Assembly (NCBI GenBank): GCA_031551755.1
Contig: JAVBNE010000001.1
Coordinates: forward strand, 46,156-110,155
Direction: 5' to 3'
Length of the DNA stretch: 64,000 bases
DNA from: JAVBMU01 sp031551755
GTDB taxonomy: Bacteria > Actinomycetota > Actinomycetes > Actinomycetales > Cellulomonadaceae
Below the pieces are notes generated by a model. It did not search any database. It was not told the origin of the DNA and saw only the letters and a list, made by a program, of their open reading frames with translations. The position numbers were made by a program, and so were the translations under genes. Shown piece by piece: positions 1-7,394 of the stretch; positions within the stretch are counted from its first letter, which is position 1, and every line of letters starts with the position of its first letter.

Positions 1-1
1 C

Positions 2-283
2 ACCTTCGCCGAGGCCGCACTGGGCGCCACGATCGAAGTCCCGACGCTCGACGGAGCCACGGTCAAGGTCAAGGTCCCGGCGGGCACCCCCTCGGGCCGC
101 ACCTTGCGGGTCAAGAACCGGGGTATCGAGAAGGCGAAGGGCTCCGGCGACCTGCTGGTCACTGTGGCGGTCAGCGTGCCGCAGAAGCTCTCGAAGGCGG
201 CGCAGGCCGCCGTGGAGGCGTTCGCCGCCGAGACTGACGGTGTCGACGTGCGGGCCGACCTGGTCCGCCAGGCTGCTCTCTGA
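2..283 (+). CDS. dnaJ: DnaJ chaperone, C-terminal part (truncated by window edge)
   Basis: The open frame enters from the left edge and ends at TGA. The 93 visible residues match the second peptide-binding beta domain and tail of DnaJ/Hsp40: IEVPTLDGATVKVKVPAGT is followed by the glycine-containing LRVKNRGI and then DLLVTVAVSVPQKLS. DnaJ hands unfolded substrates to DnaK and stimulates its ATPase. The next gene is hspR, 67 bases downstream, which is the usual end of the actinobacterial dnaK-grpE-dnaJ-hspR operon, so this is probably the operon dnaJ rather than the stand-alone paralogue. The J domain and zinc fingers lie outside the window. Confidence 0.93.
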   Translation, partial: TFAEAALGATIEVPTLDGATVKVKVPAGTPSGRTLRVKNRGIEKAKGSGDLLVTVAVSVPQKLSKAAQAAVEAFAAETDGVDVRADLVRQAAL

Positions 284-350
284 CAGCCACCGGCCGGACC
301 CGCACGGGTCCGGCCACCACTCCTGCCAGCCGCGACGACAGAAGGGGCCG

Positions 351-776
351 ATGATGAGCGATGACGATCCGATCCTCGTGATCTCCCAGGCGGCGGCGCT
401 CGCCGGCATGCATCCGCAGACCCTACGGCAGTACGACCGCCTCGGCCTGGTTATACCCCGCAGGACACCGGGCCGGGGGCGCAGGTACTCCCGGCGCGAT
501 GTCGCCAAATTGCTGGAGATTCAGCGGCTGAGTCAGGATGAGGGCATCAACCTCGCCGGCATCATGCGCATCCTTGCGTTGGAGTCCAAGGTGGAGCGCC
601 TGGAACGCAATCTTGCGGTTCTCGCGGCACGTGTCGAGCCTGGGGACCGGGTGTTCGCGGCAGCCAGTAGTGGGGATGTGGTCGTGGTGCCTCGGGGACG
701 CCGGGTCCGTGCGGGTCAGGGGGAGTCGCCGACCGCTCGCGCGCTGGTCGTCTGGCGTCCTTCGCCTCGCCGCTGA
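351..776 (+). CDS. hspR: HspR, MerR-family heat-shock repressor
   Basis: A 141-residue protein with an N-terminal MerR-type winged HTH: AAALAGMHPQTLRQYDRLGL, then RRYSRRDVAKLLEIQRLSQDEGINLAGI. A short helical region follows (ESKVERLERNLAVLAARV), and the tail is basic. HspR binds HAIR operators upstream of dnaK and clpB together with DnaK as co-repressor. The ATG at 351 was chosen because the domain starts directly after it and a purine-rich GAAGGGG lies just before. A longer frame reaching back to 240 would overlap dnaJ and encodes no homologous residues. It sits directly behind dnaJ, as in other actinobacteria. Confidence 0.93.
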   Translation: MMSDDDPILVISQAAALAGMHPQTLRQYDRLGLVIPRRTPGRGRRYSRRDVAKLLEIQRLSQDEGINLAGIMRILALESKVERLERNLAVLAARVEPGDRVFAAASSGDVVVVPRGRRVRAGQGESPTARALVVWRPSPRR

Positions 777-850
777 CTCGACGTCGGCCGGCCCACCATG
801 GACGGCATCCACCGGGCCGCCACGATGGTCCGCCCGAACCGGCCCCCGCG

Positions 851-1633
851 TCAGCCGGCACGGCGCAGGTCGGCGAGCAGCGTGATCACCTGGCGGTGGG
901 TGGCGGGCAATGGTGCTACCCGGGTCTGCGGGGCGAGCGCCTCGATACCGTGCGATTCGGCCACCCGGGTGATCGTTGCGCGAACCTCCTCGCTCACGCA
1001 TGGCCCCGGATCGGCGTCGGTGAGGACAACGTAGACGCCATTGCCCAGCGTGGCCATCGGATGGCCGACCCCGAAGACCGCCATTAGCGCCTGGCCGACG
1101 ACGGCCACCTCAGCCGGATCGATCCCATGTGCACGGGACGCGTCGATCACCAACAGGGCGTACCGATCGCCGGCGGCCACCAGGGAGCGGGCCGCATTGC
1201 CGTAAACTTCGGCCAGGCGTTCGATCAGGTACTGCGTCGTCCCCAGGCCTGAGACGGGATCATGGACCGCCGGCCGCACCGCCCACTCCTGCACGGTCGC
1301 CACCCACCCGGTCGCCACGACGCGCAGGATCTCGGCGCTGGGTGCACCACCGGCCGCCTGGTAGAGGCAGCCGATGTCGTCGATGGTCTCGCCGATGCCC
1401 ACGCCGCCCAGGGCGCGGGCGTGGGCGAGCCGCTCGGCCGCTGCCGAGATTCCCCTTCCGGTGATGATCGCCCACACCAAGGCGTCCACCCCGGGGTGGT
1501 ACCAATCGCTCGGGTGCAGCCAGACCGTCGCCTGGCTGATCTGTCGCCATCGTTCCCGGAGTTCGGCGGCCGATTGCGGCCCCTGGACGGGTGTTGGACC
1601 CACACAGATGAGACGGCCGAAGTGCATGAACAT
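851..1633 (-). CDS. Hypothetical protein with degenerate GGDEF-like C-terminal half
   Basis: About 260 residues, no membrane segment. The N-terminal half is not recognised. The C-terminal half reads like a decayed diguanylate-cyclase fold: DPVSGLGTTQYLIERLAEVY resembles the DPLTGLPNR entry helix, then come ALLVIDASRAHGIDPAEVAVVG and a GNGVYVVLTD strand where the GGDEF signature should be. The GGDEF catalytic residues are absent, so cyclase activity is not expected. The start at 1633 (ATG) follows a GAAGAG and leaves about 125 bases to the divergent sigma factor gene; longer starts would run into that promoter region. It could be a regulatory partner of the sigma factor, but nothing in the sequence proves this. 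Confidence 0.6.
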   Translation of the reverse strand: MFMHFGRLICVGPTPVQGPQSAAELRERWRQISQATVWLHPSDWYHPGVDALVWAIITGRGISAAAERLAHARALGGVGIGETIDDIGCLYQAAGGAPSAEILRVVATGWVATVQEWAVRPAVHDPVSGLGTTQYLIERLAEVYGNAARSLVAAGDRYALLVIDASRAHGIDPAEVAVVGQALMAVFGVGHPMATLGNGVYVVLTDADPGPCVSEEVRATITRVAESHGIEALAPQTRVAPLPATHRQVITLLADLRRAG

Positions 1634-1758
1634 GACGCGCTCTTCGTCATCCGCACGGTGGCGATCCGCCCGCCTGGCCCTTTGCGTCCCGGCTTGCGAG
1701 GCCACCGATCCTGAGCTTCGATCACGCCGGGAATCCATGACCCGTCGGGCGGTGGGCG

Positions 1759-4284
1759 ATGACACAACCGGAGACAGCCAAGTCGACGTTGAGCGACGCC
1801 GAACTCATCGCTGCCGTGCAGAGGGGGGATTCGGAAGCCTACGGGACGCTCTACGAGCGGCATGCCGGAGCCGCCCGCACGGTCGCCGGGCGTTATCTTG
1901 CTTCCGCTGATGCCGATGACGTCGTCGCCGACGCCTTCGCCCGAGTCCTCGCACTGTTGCAGGAGGGGCGTGGCCCGACGGTCGCCTTTCGCGCCTACCT
2001 GTTCACGGTGGTCCGTCGGATGTGTTACGACCTGGCCAGCCGAAGGCGTCGCGACTCACCCGTCACCGACCCCCGATCGGATCGCGGGACAGCCGAAGAT
2101 CCGGCCTTGGCGAGATTCGAACGATCCGTGGTGACCCACGCGTTCAAGTCGCTTCCCGAACGCTGGCAGGCGGTGCTCTGGTACACCGAGGTCGAGGATC
2201 TGCCCCCGGCCCGGATCGCTCCACTTTTGGGCCTGACGGCCAATGGCGTCTCAGCGCTGAGCTACCGGGCCAGGGAAGGGTTGCGGCAGGCGTATCTGCA
2301 AGAGCATCTGCAGTCGGCGTCCGGGACGGCCTGCCGATCGGTGACGGCGCTTCTCGGCGGATATGTACGCGGTGGGGTTGCCCAGCGCGAGCAGATGATG
2401 ATCGACGAGCATTTGATCACCTGTACGGCCTGCCGTGATGTCGTGGTCGAGTTGACGGACGTCTCCCACGGTATGCGCACGGTGATTGCCCCGCTGGTGC
2501 TCGGGACGGGCGCGATGGGTCTGGTCGGACGATCGCTGCCGTTGGCCGGCGGCGGAGCGGTCGGTGGTGGCTTGGGCGCCGTCGGGGGCTCGGTCGGTTC
2601 GGCGGGATTGACAGGGTCGGTGGCGACCGGATTGACCTCGACAGGCTTGGCGTCGGTCGGCACGGGGGCCGGATCCGCGGCCATGACCGGAGGAATCTCG
2701 ACCGCGGCGACCGCCGGGGGGGCCTCCACCGCTCTCGGGGCGGGTGGTGCATCGGCGGTCTTCGGTGGGTTCGGTGTCGTGACCGGCGCGGGCACGGCCG
2801 TCGCTGGCCCGCTACCGTTGGCGACGGTGGCCGTCACGGTGGCGGCAGCGGCCGGCCTGGGGTTCGTCGGGGTGGTGGGAGCGCTCTCAGGTTCCACCAC
2901 CACGCCGACGGTGATAGTGGCCGAGGCCGACCCGAGCCCAACGGTGACGGCTGCCCCGCCAGCGACCACGCCGACACCCACCGACCTTCCGGCTGACTCG
3001 GGTGGTGTCGCACCTGCGGTGCCGGTCGAGCCAGCGCCGGTGGCGGAACAGCCGGTCGACCCACCGAGCCCGGACGCCGTGTCGCCCGGGGTGACGCCGA
3101 CTCCCGCGCAGGCCGACGAGCCCCCTCCAGGCGCGGACGTACCGAGCCCGGACGCTTCCGTGGACGTTTCCCTGCAGACGGTGACGATGGTCGCTCGGCG
3201 CCCCGTCGACCTGCACGTGGTGGCAGTGAACTCCGGTGATGCCGCTGCCGAAGGGGTCTGGGTGGATCTGCTGTTGCCGGCCGGGCTCGATGACGCCGAA
3301 ACCAAGGTGTCGGTGGGCGGCACGGCTGTTCCCGGCGGTTTCCTCACCGATCCCGAATGTGCCCCCGGTATCGAACAGCCGGACGAGACCGAGATCGTGA
3401 CCTGCTCGGTGGGCGCGCTTGCGGCACATGAGTCGCGTGACCTCGAAGTCGCCGTCACCGCCCGCCGGGGCGGTGAGTATGCGATCGAGGCCACGGTGCG
3501 CTCGCGTGGACATGATCCGGTGCGCAAACAACTGGGCGCCGTGCCGGTGTCGTACTTCGGTGCGCAGTTGCGGTCGGTGGACATCGCGGCGGTGCCTGTC
3601 GCGAATCCGGGGACTGCACTGGTGGAGATACCCATCCGCAATGTTGGGGACCGCAGTGCGGTGGGACCCCAGGTGACGATCAAGATGCCCCGCGGAGTGG
3701 CGCTGGTGGCCGACACCCAGGGCGAGCAGCAGGTGGGCGACTGGACCTGCACGTCCGGCCGCCGGGTGACGTGCGTGGCACCGCAGGGGCTGACGATCGA
3801 TCCCGGCGAACGTGCCCTGTTGCGGTTCGAGCTAGCCACCGACGGTAGTCGGGCCGGCGGTATCGCCCAGCTCCACGTCGCGGCGACAGCCGCGGGTGCG
3901 CGCTCCGGCGGCAGCCGTCTGGTCAGATTGGCCGTGGAACGGCGCTGGGAGGGAGTGGGCGACATCGAGTTCACCAGCCGCTGTGTCGGCAAGGCGAACC
4001 GGGACCTGGAGGCAAGAGCAGTCCTCGTCAGCCGTGCCACCGTGCCGCAGACCGTTTGGCTGGAGACTGAATGGGGGCCGGGGGAACCGGTGGCCGCCAA
4101 TGCTGGGCGGGACCGTGTGGCGGTGAGCAGCCGGGTCCCGGCGCGGACGGGTGCGCGGGATTGGGCCGGGACCGCCACGGTGGTGGTGACACGGACGTTC
4201 GCCAGGGTGACATACCGGCACGCCGTCACGGGGCGGTTCCCGGTGTTGACCTGCGGGTCCTCAGGGCCTGCTCAGGCCGAATAA
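1759..4284 (+). CDS. Giant ECF-type sigma factor with fused zinc-finger, membrane and outer domains
   Basis: An 841-residue protein. Residues about 10-180 form a sigma-70 ECF core: region 2 with DADDVVADAFARVLALL and the region 4 HTH with LPERWQAVLWYTEVEDLPPARIAPLLGLTANGVSALSYRAREGLR split over about 132-176. Directly after comes a zf-HC2-like module (C192, H218-x3-C222-x2-C225) as found in anti-sigma factors. A Gly/Ala/Ser/Thr-rich stretch (about 245-350), one probable membrane span (about 352-377), a Pro/Thr-rich linker (390-465) and a DUF11/CARDB-like beta domain with repeated NSGDAA/NVGDRS type motifs follow. The layout suggests a membrane-tethered sigma factor that carries its own restraint and an outer sensor or wall-facing part. 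Release by proteolysis is an inference. Confidence 0.88.
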   Translation: MTQPETAKSTLSDAELIAAVQRGDSEAYGTLYERHAGAARTVAGRYLASADADDVVADAFARVLALLQEGRGPTVAFRAYLFTVVRRMCYDLASRRRRDSPVTDPRSDRGTAEDPALARFERSVVTHAFKSLPERWQAVLWYTEVEDLPPARIAPLLGLTANGVSALSYRAREGLRQAYLQEHLQSASGTACRSVTALLGGYVRGGVAQREQMMIDEHLITCTACRDVVVELTDVSHGMRTVIAPLVLGTGAMGLVGRSLPLAGGGAVGGGLGAVGGSVGSAGLTGSVATGLTSTGLASVGTGAGSAAMTGGISTAATAGGASTALGAGGASAVFGGFGVVTGAGTAVAGPLPLATVAVTVAAAAGLGFVGVVGALSGSTTTPTVIVAEADPSPTVTAAPPATTPTPTDLPADSGGVAPAVPVEPAPVAEQPVDPPSPDAVSPGVTPTPAQADEPPPGADVPSPDASVDVSLQTVTMVARRPVDLHVVAVNSGDAAAEGVWVDLLLPAGLDDAETKVSVGGTAVPGGFLTDPECAPGIEQPDETEIVTCSVGALAAHESRDLEVAVTARRGGEYAIEATVRSRGHDPVRKQLGAVPVSYFGAQLRSVDIAAVPVANPGTALVEIPIRNVGDRSAVGPQVTIKMPRGVALVADTQGEQQVGDWTCTSGRRVTCVAPQGLTIDPGERALLRFELATDGSRAGGIAQLHVAATAAGARSGGSRLVRLAVERRWEGVGDIEFTSRCVGKANRDLEARAVLVSRATVPQTVWLETEWGPGEPVAANAGRDRVAVSSRVPARTGARDWAGTATVVVTRTFARVTYRHAVTGRFPVLTCGSSGPAQAE

Positions 4285-4311
4285 CTCGGTACGTATGTAC
4301 CTAGAAAAGAG

Positions 4312-4344
4312 GCCGACCCGCCGGGTGTGGGCCGGCGGGTCGGC
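4312..4344 (+). terminator. Perfect 12-bp hairpin after the sigma factor gene
   Basis: GCCGACCCGCCG at 4312-4323 pairs exactly with 4333-4344 across a 9-base loop, 28 bases after the sigma stop codon. No T-run follows, so it may be an L-shaped (intrinsic, T-less) terminator as is common in high-GC actinobacteria, or an RNA-stabilising stem. The remaining stretch to 4530 contains no convincing gene. Confidence 0.55.
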
Positions 4345-4530
4345 GGGTGTCGGCCAGCCAGGGGGGAGGGTCCGGCCGACACGGACGCTCTGCCGCGCCC
4401 GCACGCGCAGGGGGGCGCTGCGGGGGCCTGAGCGTCATGAAGGAGCATGCCAGTTTCCAGCCCCGCTGCCAAGGGTGCATGCGGATCTCTCACCCAATGA
4501 GACGCGGATCTCCGACTGTTTTGTCCGTTC

Positions 4531-5166
4531 TCAGACGGCGCCGTAGAGGCGATCGCCTGCGTCGCCGAGGCCGGGCACGATGTATGCCTTCTCATTGAGC
4601 CTGTCATCCACGGCCGCAACGACTACGTGGACCGACACCCGGTCGCCCACAGCCTGCTTGACCACCTCGATGCCCTCGGGAGCCGCCAGAAGGCACACGG
4701 CCGTCACATCGCGTGCCCCCCGCTCGACCATGTAGTCGATCGCCGCCACGAGAGTGCCACCGGTCGCGAGCATCGGGTCGAGCAGGAAGACATGGCGTCC
4801 CGTGAGATCTTCGGGGAGCCGGTTCGCGTAGGTGATCGCCTCCAGGGTCTCCTCGTCACGCTGCATCCCGAGGAAGCCGACTTCAGCCGTCGGAAGCAGT
4901 CTCGTCATGCCATCCAGCATGCCAAGCCCGGCTCGCAGAATTGGCACAACGAGCGGTCGTGGCTCGGCGAGTCGCACCCCCGTCGTCGTCGTGACCGGAG
5001 TCTCGATCTGCCGGGCTTCGATGCGCACGTCCCGAGTCGCCTCATAGGCGAGCAAAGTGACCAGCTCGTCCACTAGCAGTCTGAACGTCGGTGAGTCGGT
5101 GTTCTTGTTTCGCAGAACGGTGAGTTTGTGGGCGACCAGCGGGTGATCGGCGACGTGCAGGCGCAT
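4531..5166 (-). CDS. upp: Uracil phosphoribosyltransferase
   Basis: A 211-residue cytoplasmic enzyme that makes UMP from uracil and PRPP (pyrimidine salvage). The family start MRLHVADHPLVAHKL is present, the type I PRTase PRPP loop appears as LLDPMLATGGTLVAAI, and the uracil-binding C-terminal part reads AYIVPGLGDAGDRLYG, all typical. The ATG at 5166 was chosen because homologous residues begin exactly there; a longer frame to 5289 would cross the start of the divergent tadA. The uracil permease gene lies 26 kb away at 31281, so uptake and salvage are not in one operon here. Confidence 0.96.
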   Translation of the reverse strand: MRLHVADHPLVAHKLTVLRNKNTDSPTFRLLVDELVTLLAYEATRDVRIEARQIETPVTTTTGVRLAEPRPLVVPILRAGLGMLDGMTRLLPTAEVGFLGMQRDEETLEAITYANRLPEDLTGRHVFLLDPMLATGGTLVAAIDYMVERGARDVTAVCLLAAPEGIEVVKQAVGDRVSVHVVVAAVDDRLNEKAYIVPGLGDAGDRLYGAV

Positions 5167-5243
5167 GCTGCCACCGTACCCGGCGTCCGCTGGTCGGACC
5201 GCCGGTAACCTGGCCCTTCGAGGCCTCGATGAGGGGAGGGCGC

Positions 5244-5771
5244 ATGCCAGGAATCGACCTGTCGTGGGCGACTGGCGGCGGATTCCCACCCGCGACGTTG
5301 CCCGCCCGTGACCGACTCTGGGCCGAGCTCATGGGGGTGGCATTACATCAGGCCACCCACGCCTTGGATTCAGGGGACGTCCCGGTGGGGGCGCTCGTCG
5401 TCGGTGCGGACGGCTCGCTGCTGGGACTTGGCCGCAACCGGCGCGAAGAGTTGGGCGATCCGACCGCCCACGCTGAGATTCTCGCCCTTCGCCAGGCAGC
5501 CGCGTCGAGTGGCCAGTGGCGGTTGTCCGGCTGCACACTCGTGGTCACATTGGAGCCGTGCGCGATGTGCGCCGGTGCGGCGGTCGCTGCCCGCATCGAC
5601 CGTTTGGTACTGGGCGCGTGGGATCCGAAGGCTGGGGCGACCGGCTCGGTGTGGGACTTGGTGCGGGACAACGCGGCACTCCATCGGATCGAGGTGGTCG
5701 CCGGCGTCCGGGCCGCCGAATGCGCGCAGGTCCTCCGGGACTTCTTCGCCCAGCAGCGCCGCGAAGCGTGA
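5244..5771 (+). CDS. tadA: tRNA-specific adenosine deaminase TadA
   Basis: 175 residues. TadA converts A34 to inosine in tRNA-Arg(ACG). The zinc and catalytic motifs are complete: HAE in PTAHAEILAL (His ligand and the proton-shuttling Glu) and PCAMC in LEPCAMCAGAAV (two Cys ligands). The ATG at 5244 has a strong GGGGAGGG Shine-Dalgarno ending 3-4 bases upstream; an ATG at 5229 has none. The protein has about 25 extra N-terminal residues before the deaminase core. It is divergent from upp with a 77-base shared gap. The stop codon lies inside a CRP-like site for the next transcript. Confidence 0.94.
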   Translation: MPGIDLSWATGGGFPPATLPARDRLWAELMGVALHQATHALDSGDVPVGALVVGADGSLLGLGRNRREELGDPTAHAEILALRQAAASSGQWRLSGCTLVVTLEPCAMCAGAAVAARIDRLVLGAWDPKAGATGSVWDLVRDNAALHRIEVVAGVRAAECAQVLRDFFAQQRREA

Positions 5772-5782
5772 CCAAAGTCACA
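5767..5782 (+). promoter_or_regulatory. CRP/GlxR-like site upstream of the glycosyltransferase
   Basis: CGTGA-N6-TCACA matches the CRP/GlxR half-sites TGTGA-N6-TCACA at 9 of 10 positions. It overlaps the tadA stop codon. A candidate -10 element (CAGAATAGGG, 5821-5830) lies 39 bases after the site, giving a spacing close to that of class I activation. This reading is inference only. Confidence 0.45.
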
Positions 5783-5933
5783 GACAGCCGTACGTCCCGA
5801 AAAACCGGTCTAAAGGATGGCAGAATAGGGCCTTCATGGGTTGGCCATGGGGCCACTGAGGGATGTGAGGGGTCGATGCGGTGAACAGCGCAACCCTTGG
5901 TCGTGCCATGGCCGCAGCGAGCGACGATCGTTC

Positions 5934-7394
5934 ATGAGGGTGACTCTGGTCACAGAGGGGACCTACCCGCTGACCGATGGCGGCGTGAGCACCTGGTGCG
6001 ACCTCCTCATCCGCGGGTTGCCGCACGTCACTTTCGACATCGTGGCGCTCAGTGGAGTGGGCACCGAGCCCTCCCGATGGGATGCACCCTCGAATGCCGG
6101 CGTGCTCCTTCAGCATGGTGTCTGGGGGCGTCCACCTTCCTGGCGTCGCCGTCGTCGGGCGGCTTCTTTCGTGAACCCGCTCCAGCGCGAACTGCATTAC
6201 TTCTGGCGGTCGGTGCTCAACCCGTTCCCGGACGCACAATCGGCCGGCCTGCGGGCGAGCCTGCGTCGGTTGATCGCGATGGACGACGAGACCGACATCG
6301 CTGCGTGCCTGGCCAATGCCGACTCGAGCCGTGCACTGGCGCAGGCGTGGAACGAGTTCGCCCAGGACCAGAAACTACCCAAGATGTCCGTGGCTGATGC
6401 CGTGGCGGTGGCCTCGATCGTCGACCGCACCTTGGCGCTGCTGAGTCTGCGTCCACCGGAAAGCGACCTCGTCCACGCCACCGCGAACGGACCGTGCGGA
6501 TTGATCGGCCTGGCCGTGAAGTGGCGGCACGACACTCCGCTCATTCTCACCGAACACGGCATCTACCTGCGGGAGCAGTACATCGCACTGCGGCGGTCGG
6601 CGTTGAACTGGGTACAACGTCGCGCGGTCGCCACGTTCACCCGGGCCGTCTCCCGGATTGTCCTTCAGGAGGCCGACGCTATCTTCCCGGTCTCCGATTT
6701 CAATGGTGGCTGGGCCGTTCAACTGGGTGCCGCGCCGACCCGGGTCCACACCATCCGCAACGGTGTGGACGGCAGTGCCTACCGGCTGATCCGGACCGAA
6801 CCCGAGGAGCCGACGATCGTTTTCGTCGGGCGGATCGACCCGCTGAAGGATCTCGACACCCTGATTCGTGCTCATGCGTTGGTGGTGAAGGCGCTGCCGC
6901 GCACCCAGTTGCGGATCTTCGGCCCCGTGCCCGCCGGCAATGAGAACTACGCAGCCGGGCTGCGAGCCTTGGTGGGTGAGTTGAGGACCGACCGGCTAGT
7001 GACGTTCGAAGGCGCCTGCGACGGTCGCGAGGCGCTGACCGCGGGCAGTCTCATCGCTTTGACCAGCGTCTCGGAAGGCCTGCCATTCACCTTGATCGAA
7101 GCGATGATGTGCGGTCGGGCGACCGTATCGACCGATGTCGGCGGAGTGCGTGAGTGCATCGATGCCGAACAGCGGGTCGGCCGGGTGGTACCACCCAAGC
7201 AGCCGCAGGCTTTCGCGGATGCCTGCATCCCGCTGCTGTCCTTCGCATCCAGGCGCCACCGCATGGGTGATCTGGCGGCGATGTGGGCGCGGGAGCGCTT
7301 CGACATCGAGGAGTTCACCACGGCATATGCGCTCGCCTACGAGAATGTAGCTCCGCTACGAAGCCGCCCATATATAGCGGAGGAGTCGGCGTGA
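5934..7394 (+). CDS. PelF-type family 4 glycosyltransferase
   Basis: 486 residues. The N-terminus MRVTLVTEGTYPLTDGGVST with WCDLLIRGLP is characteristic of the PelF/DUF3492 branch of GT4 enzymes, in which an insert follows before the nucleotide-sugar half. The C-terminal GT-B half shows VFVGRIDPLKDLDTLIRA, then TSVSEGLPFTLIEAMMCGR with the two Glu of the EX7E motif, and TDVGGVRECI. PelF polymerises a UDP-sugar for Pel exopolysaccharide; the substrate of this one is unknown. The ATG at 5934 begins the homologous residues. The stop overlaps the GTG of the next gene (GTGA), so both are co-translated. Pel genes other than this are not seen. Confidence 0.85.
   Translation: MRVTLVTEGTYPLTDGGVSTWCDLLIRGLPHVTFDIVALSGVGTEPSRWDAPSNAGVLLQHGVWGRPPSWRRRRRAASFVNPLQRELHYFWRSVLNPFPDAQSAGLRASLRRLIAMDDETDIAACLANADSSRALAQAWNEFAQDQKLPKMSVADAVAVASIVDRTLALLSLRPPESDLVHATANGPCGLIGLAVKWRHDTPLILTEHGIYLREQYIALRRSALNWVQRRAVATFTRAVSRIVLQEADAIFPVSDFNGGWAVQLGAAPTRVHTIRNGVDGSAYRLIRTEPEEPTIVFVGRIDPLKDLDTLIRAHALVVKALPRTQLRIFGPVPAGNENYAAGLRALVGELRTDRLVTFEGACDGREALTAGSLIALTSVSEGLPFTLIEAMMCGRATVSTDVGGVRECIDAEQRVGRVVPPKQPQAFADACIPLLSFASRRHRMGDLAAMWARERFDIEEFTTAYALAYENVAPLRSRPYIAEESA

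Noticed and set aside
2262..4229. A 655-codon antisense open frame inside the sigma factor gene
   Set aside because: Low-complexity Thr/Pro/Ala sequence mirroring the Gly/Ala-rich region of the real gene.
4445..4530. Possible small gene between the sigma factor and upp
   Set aside because: Candidate frames have no Shine-Dalgarno and no coherent composition; the stretch looks like untranslated sequence.
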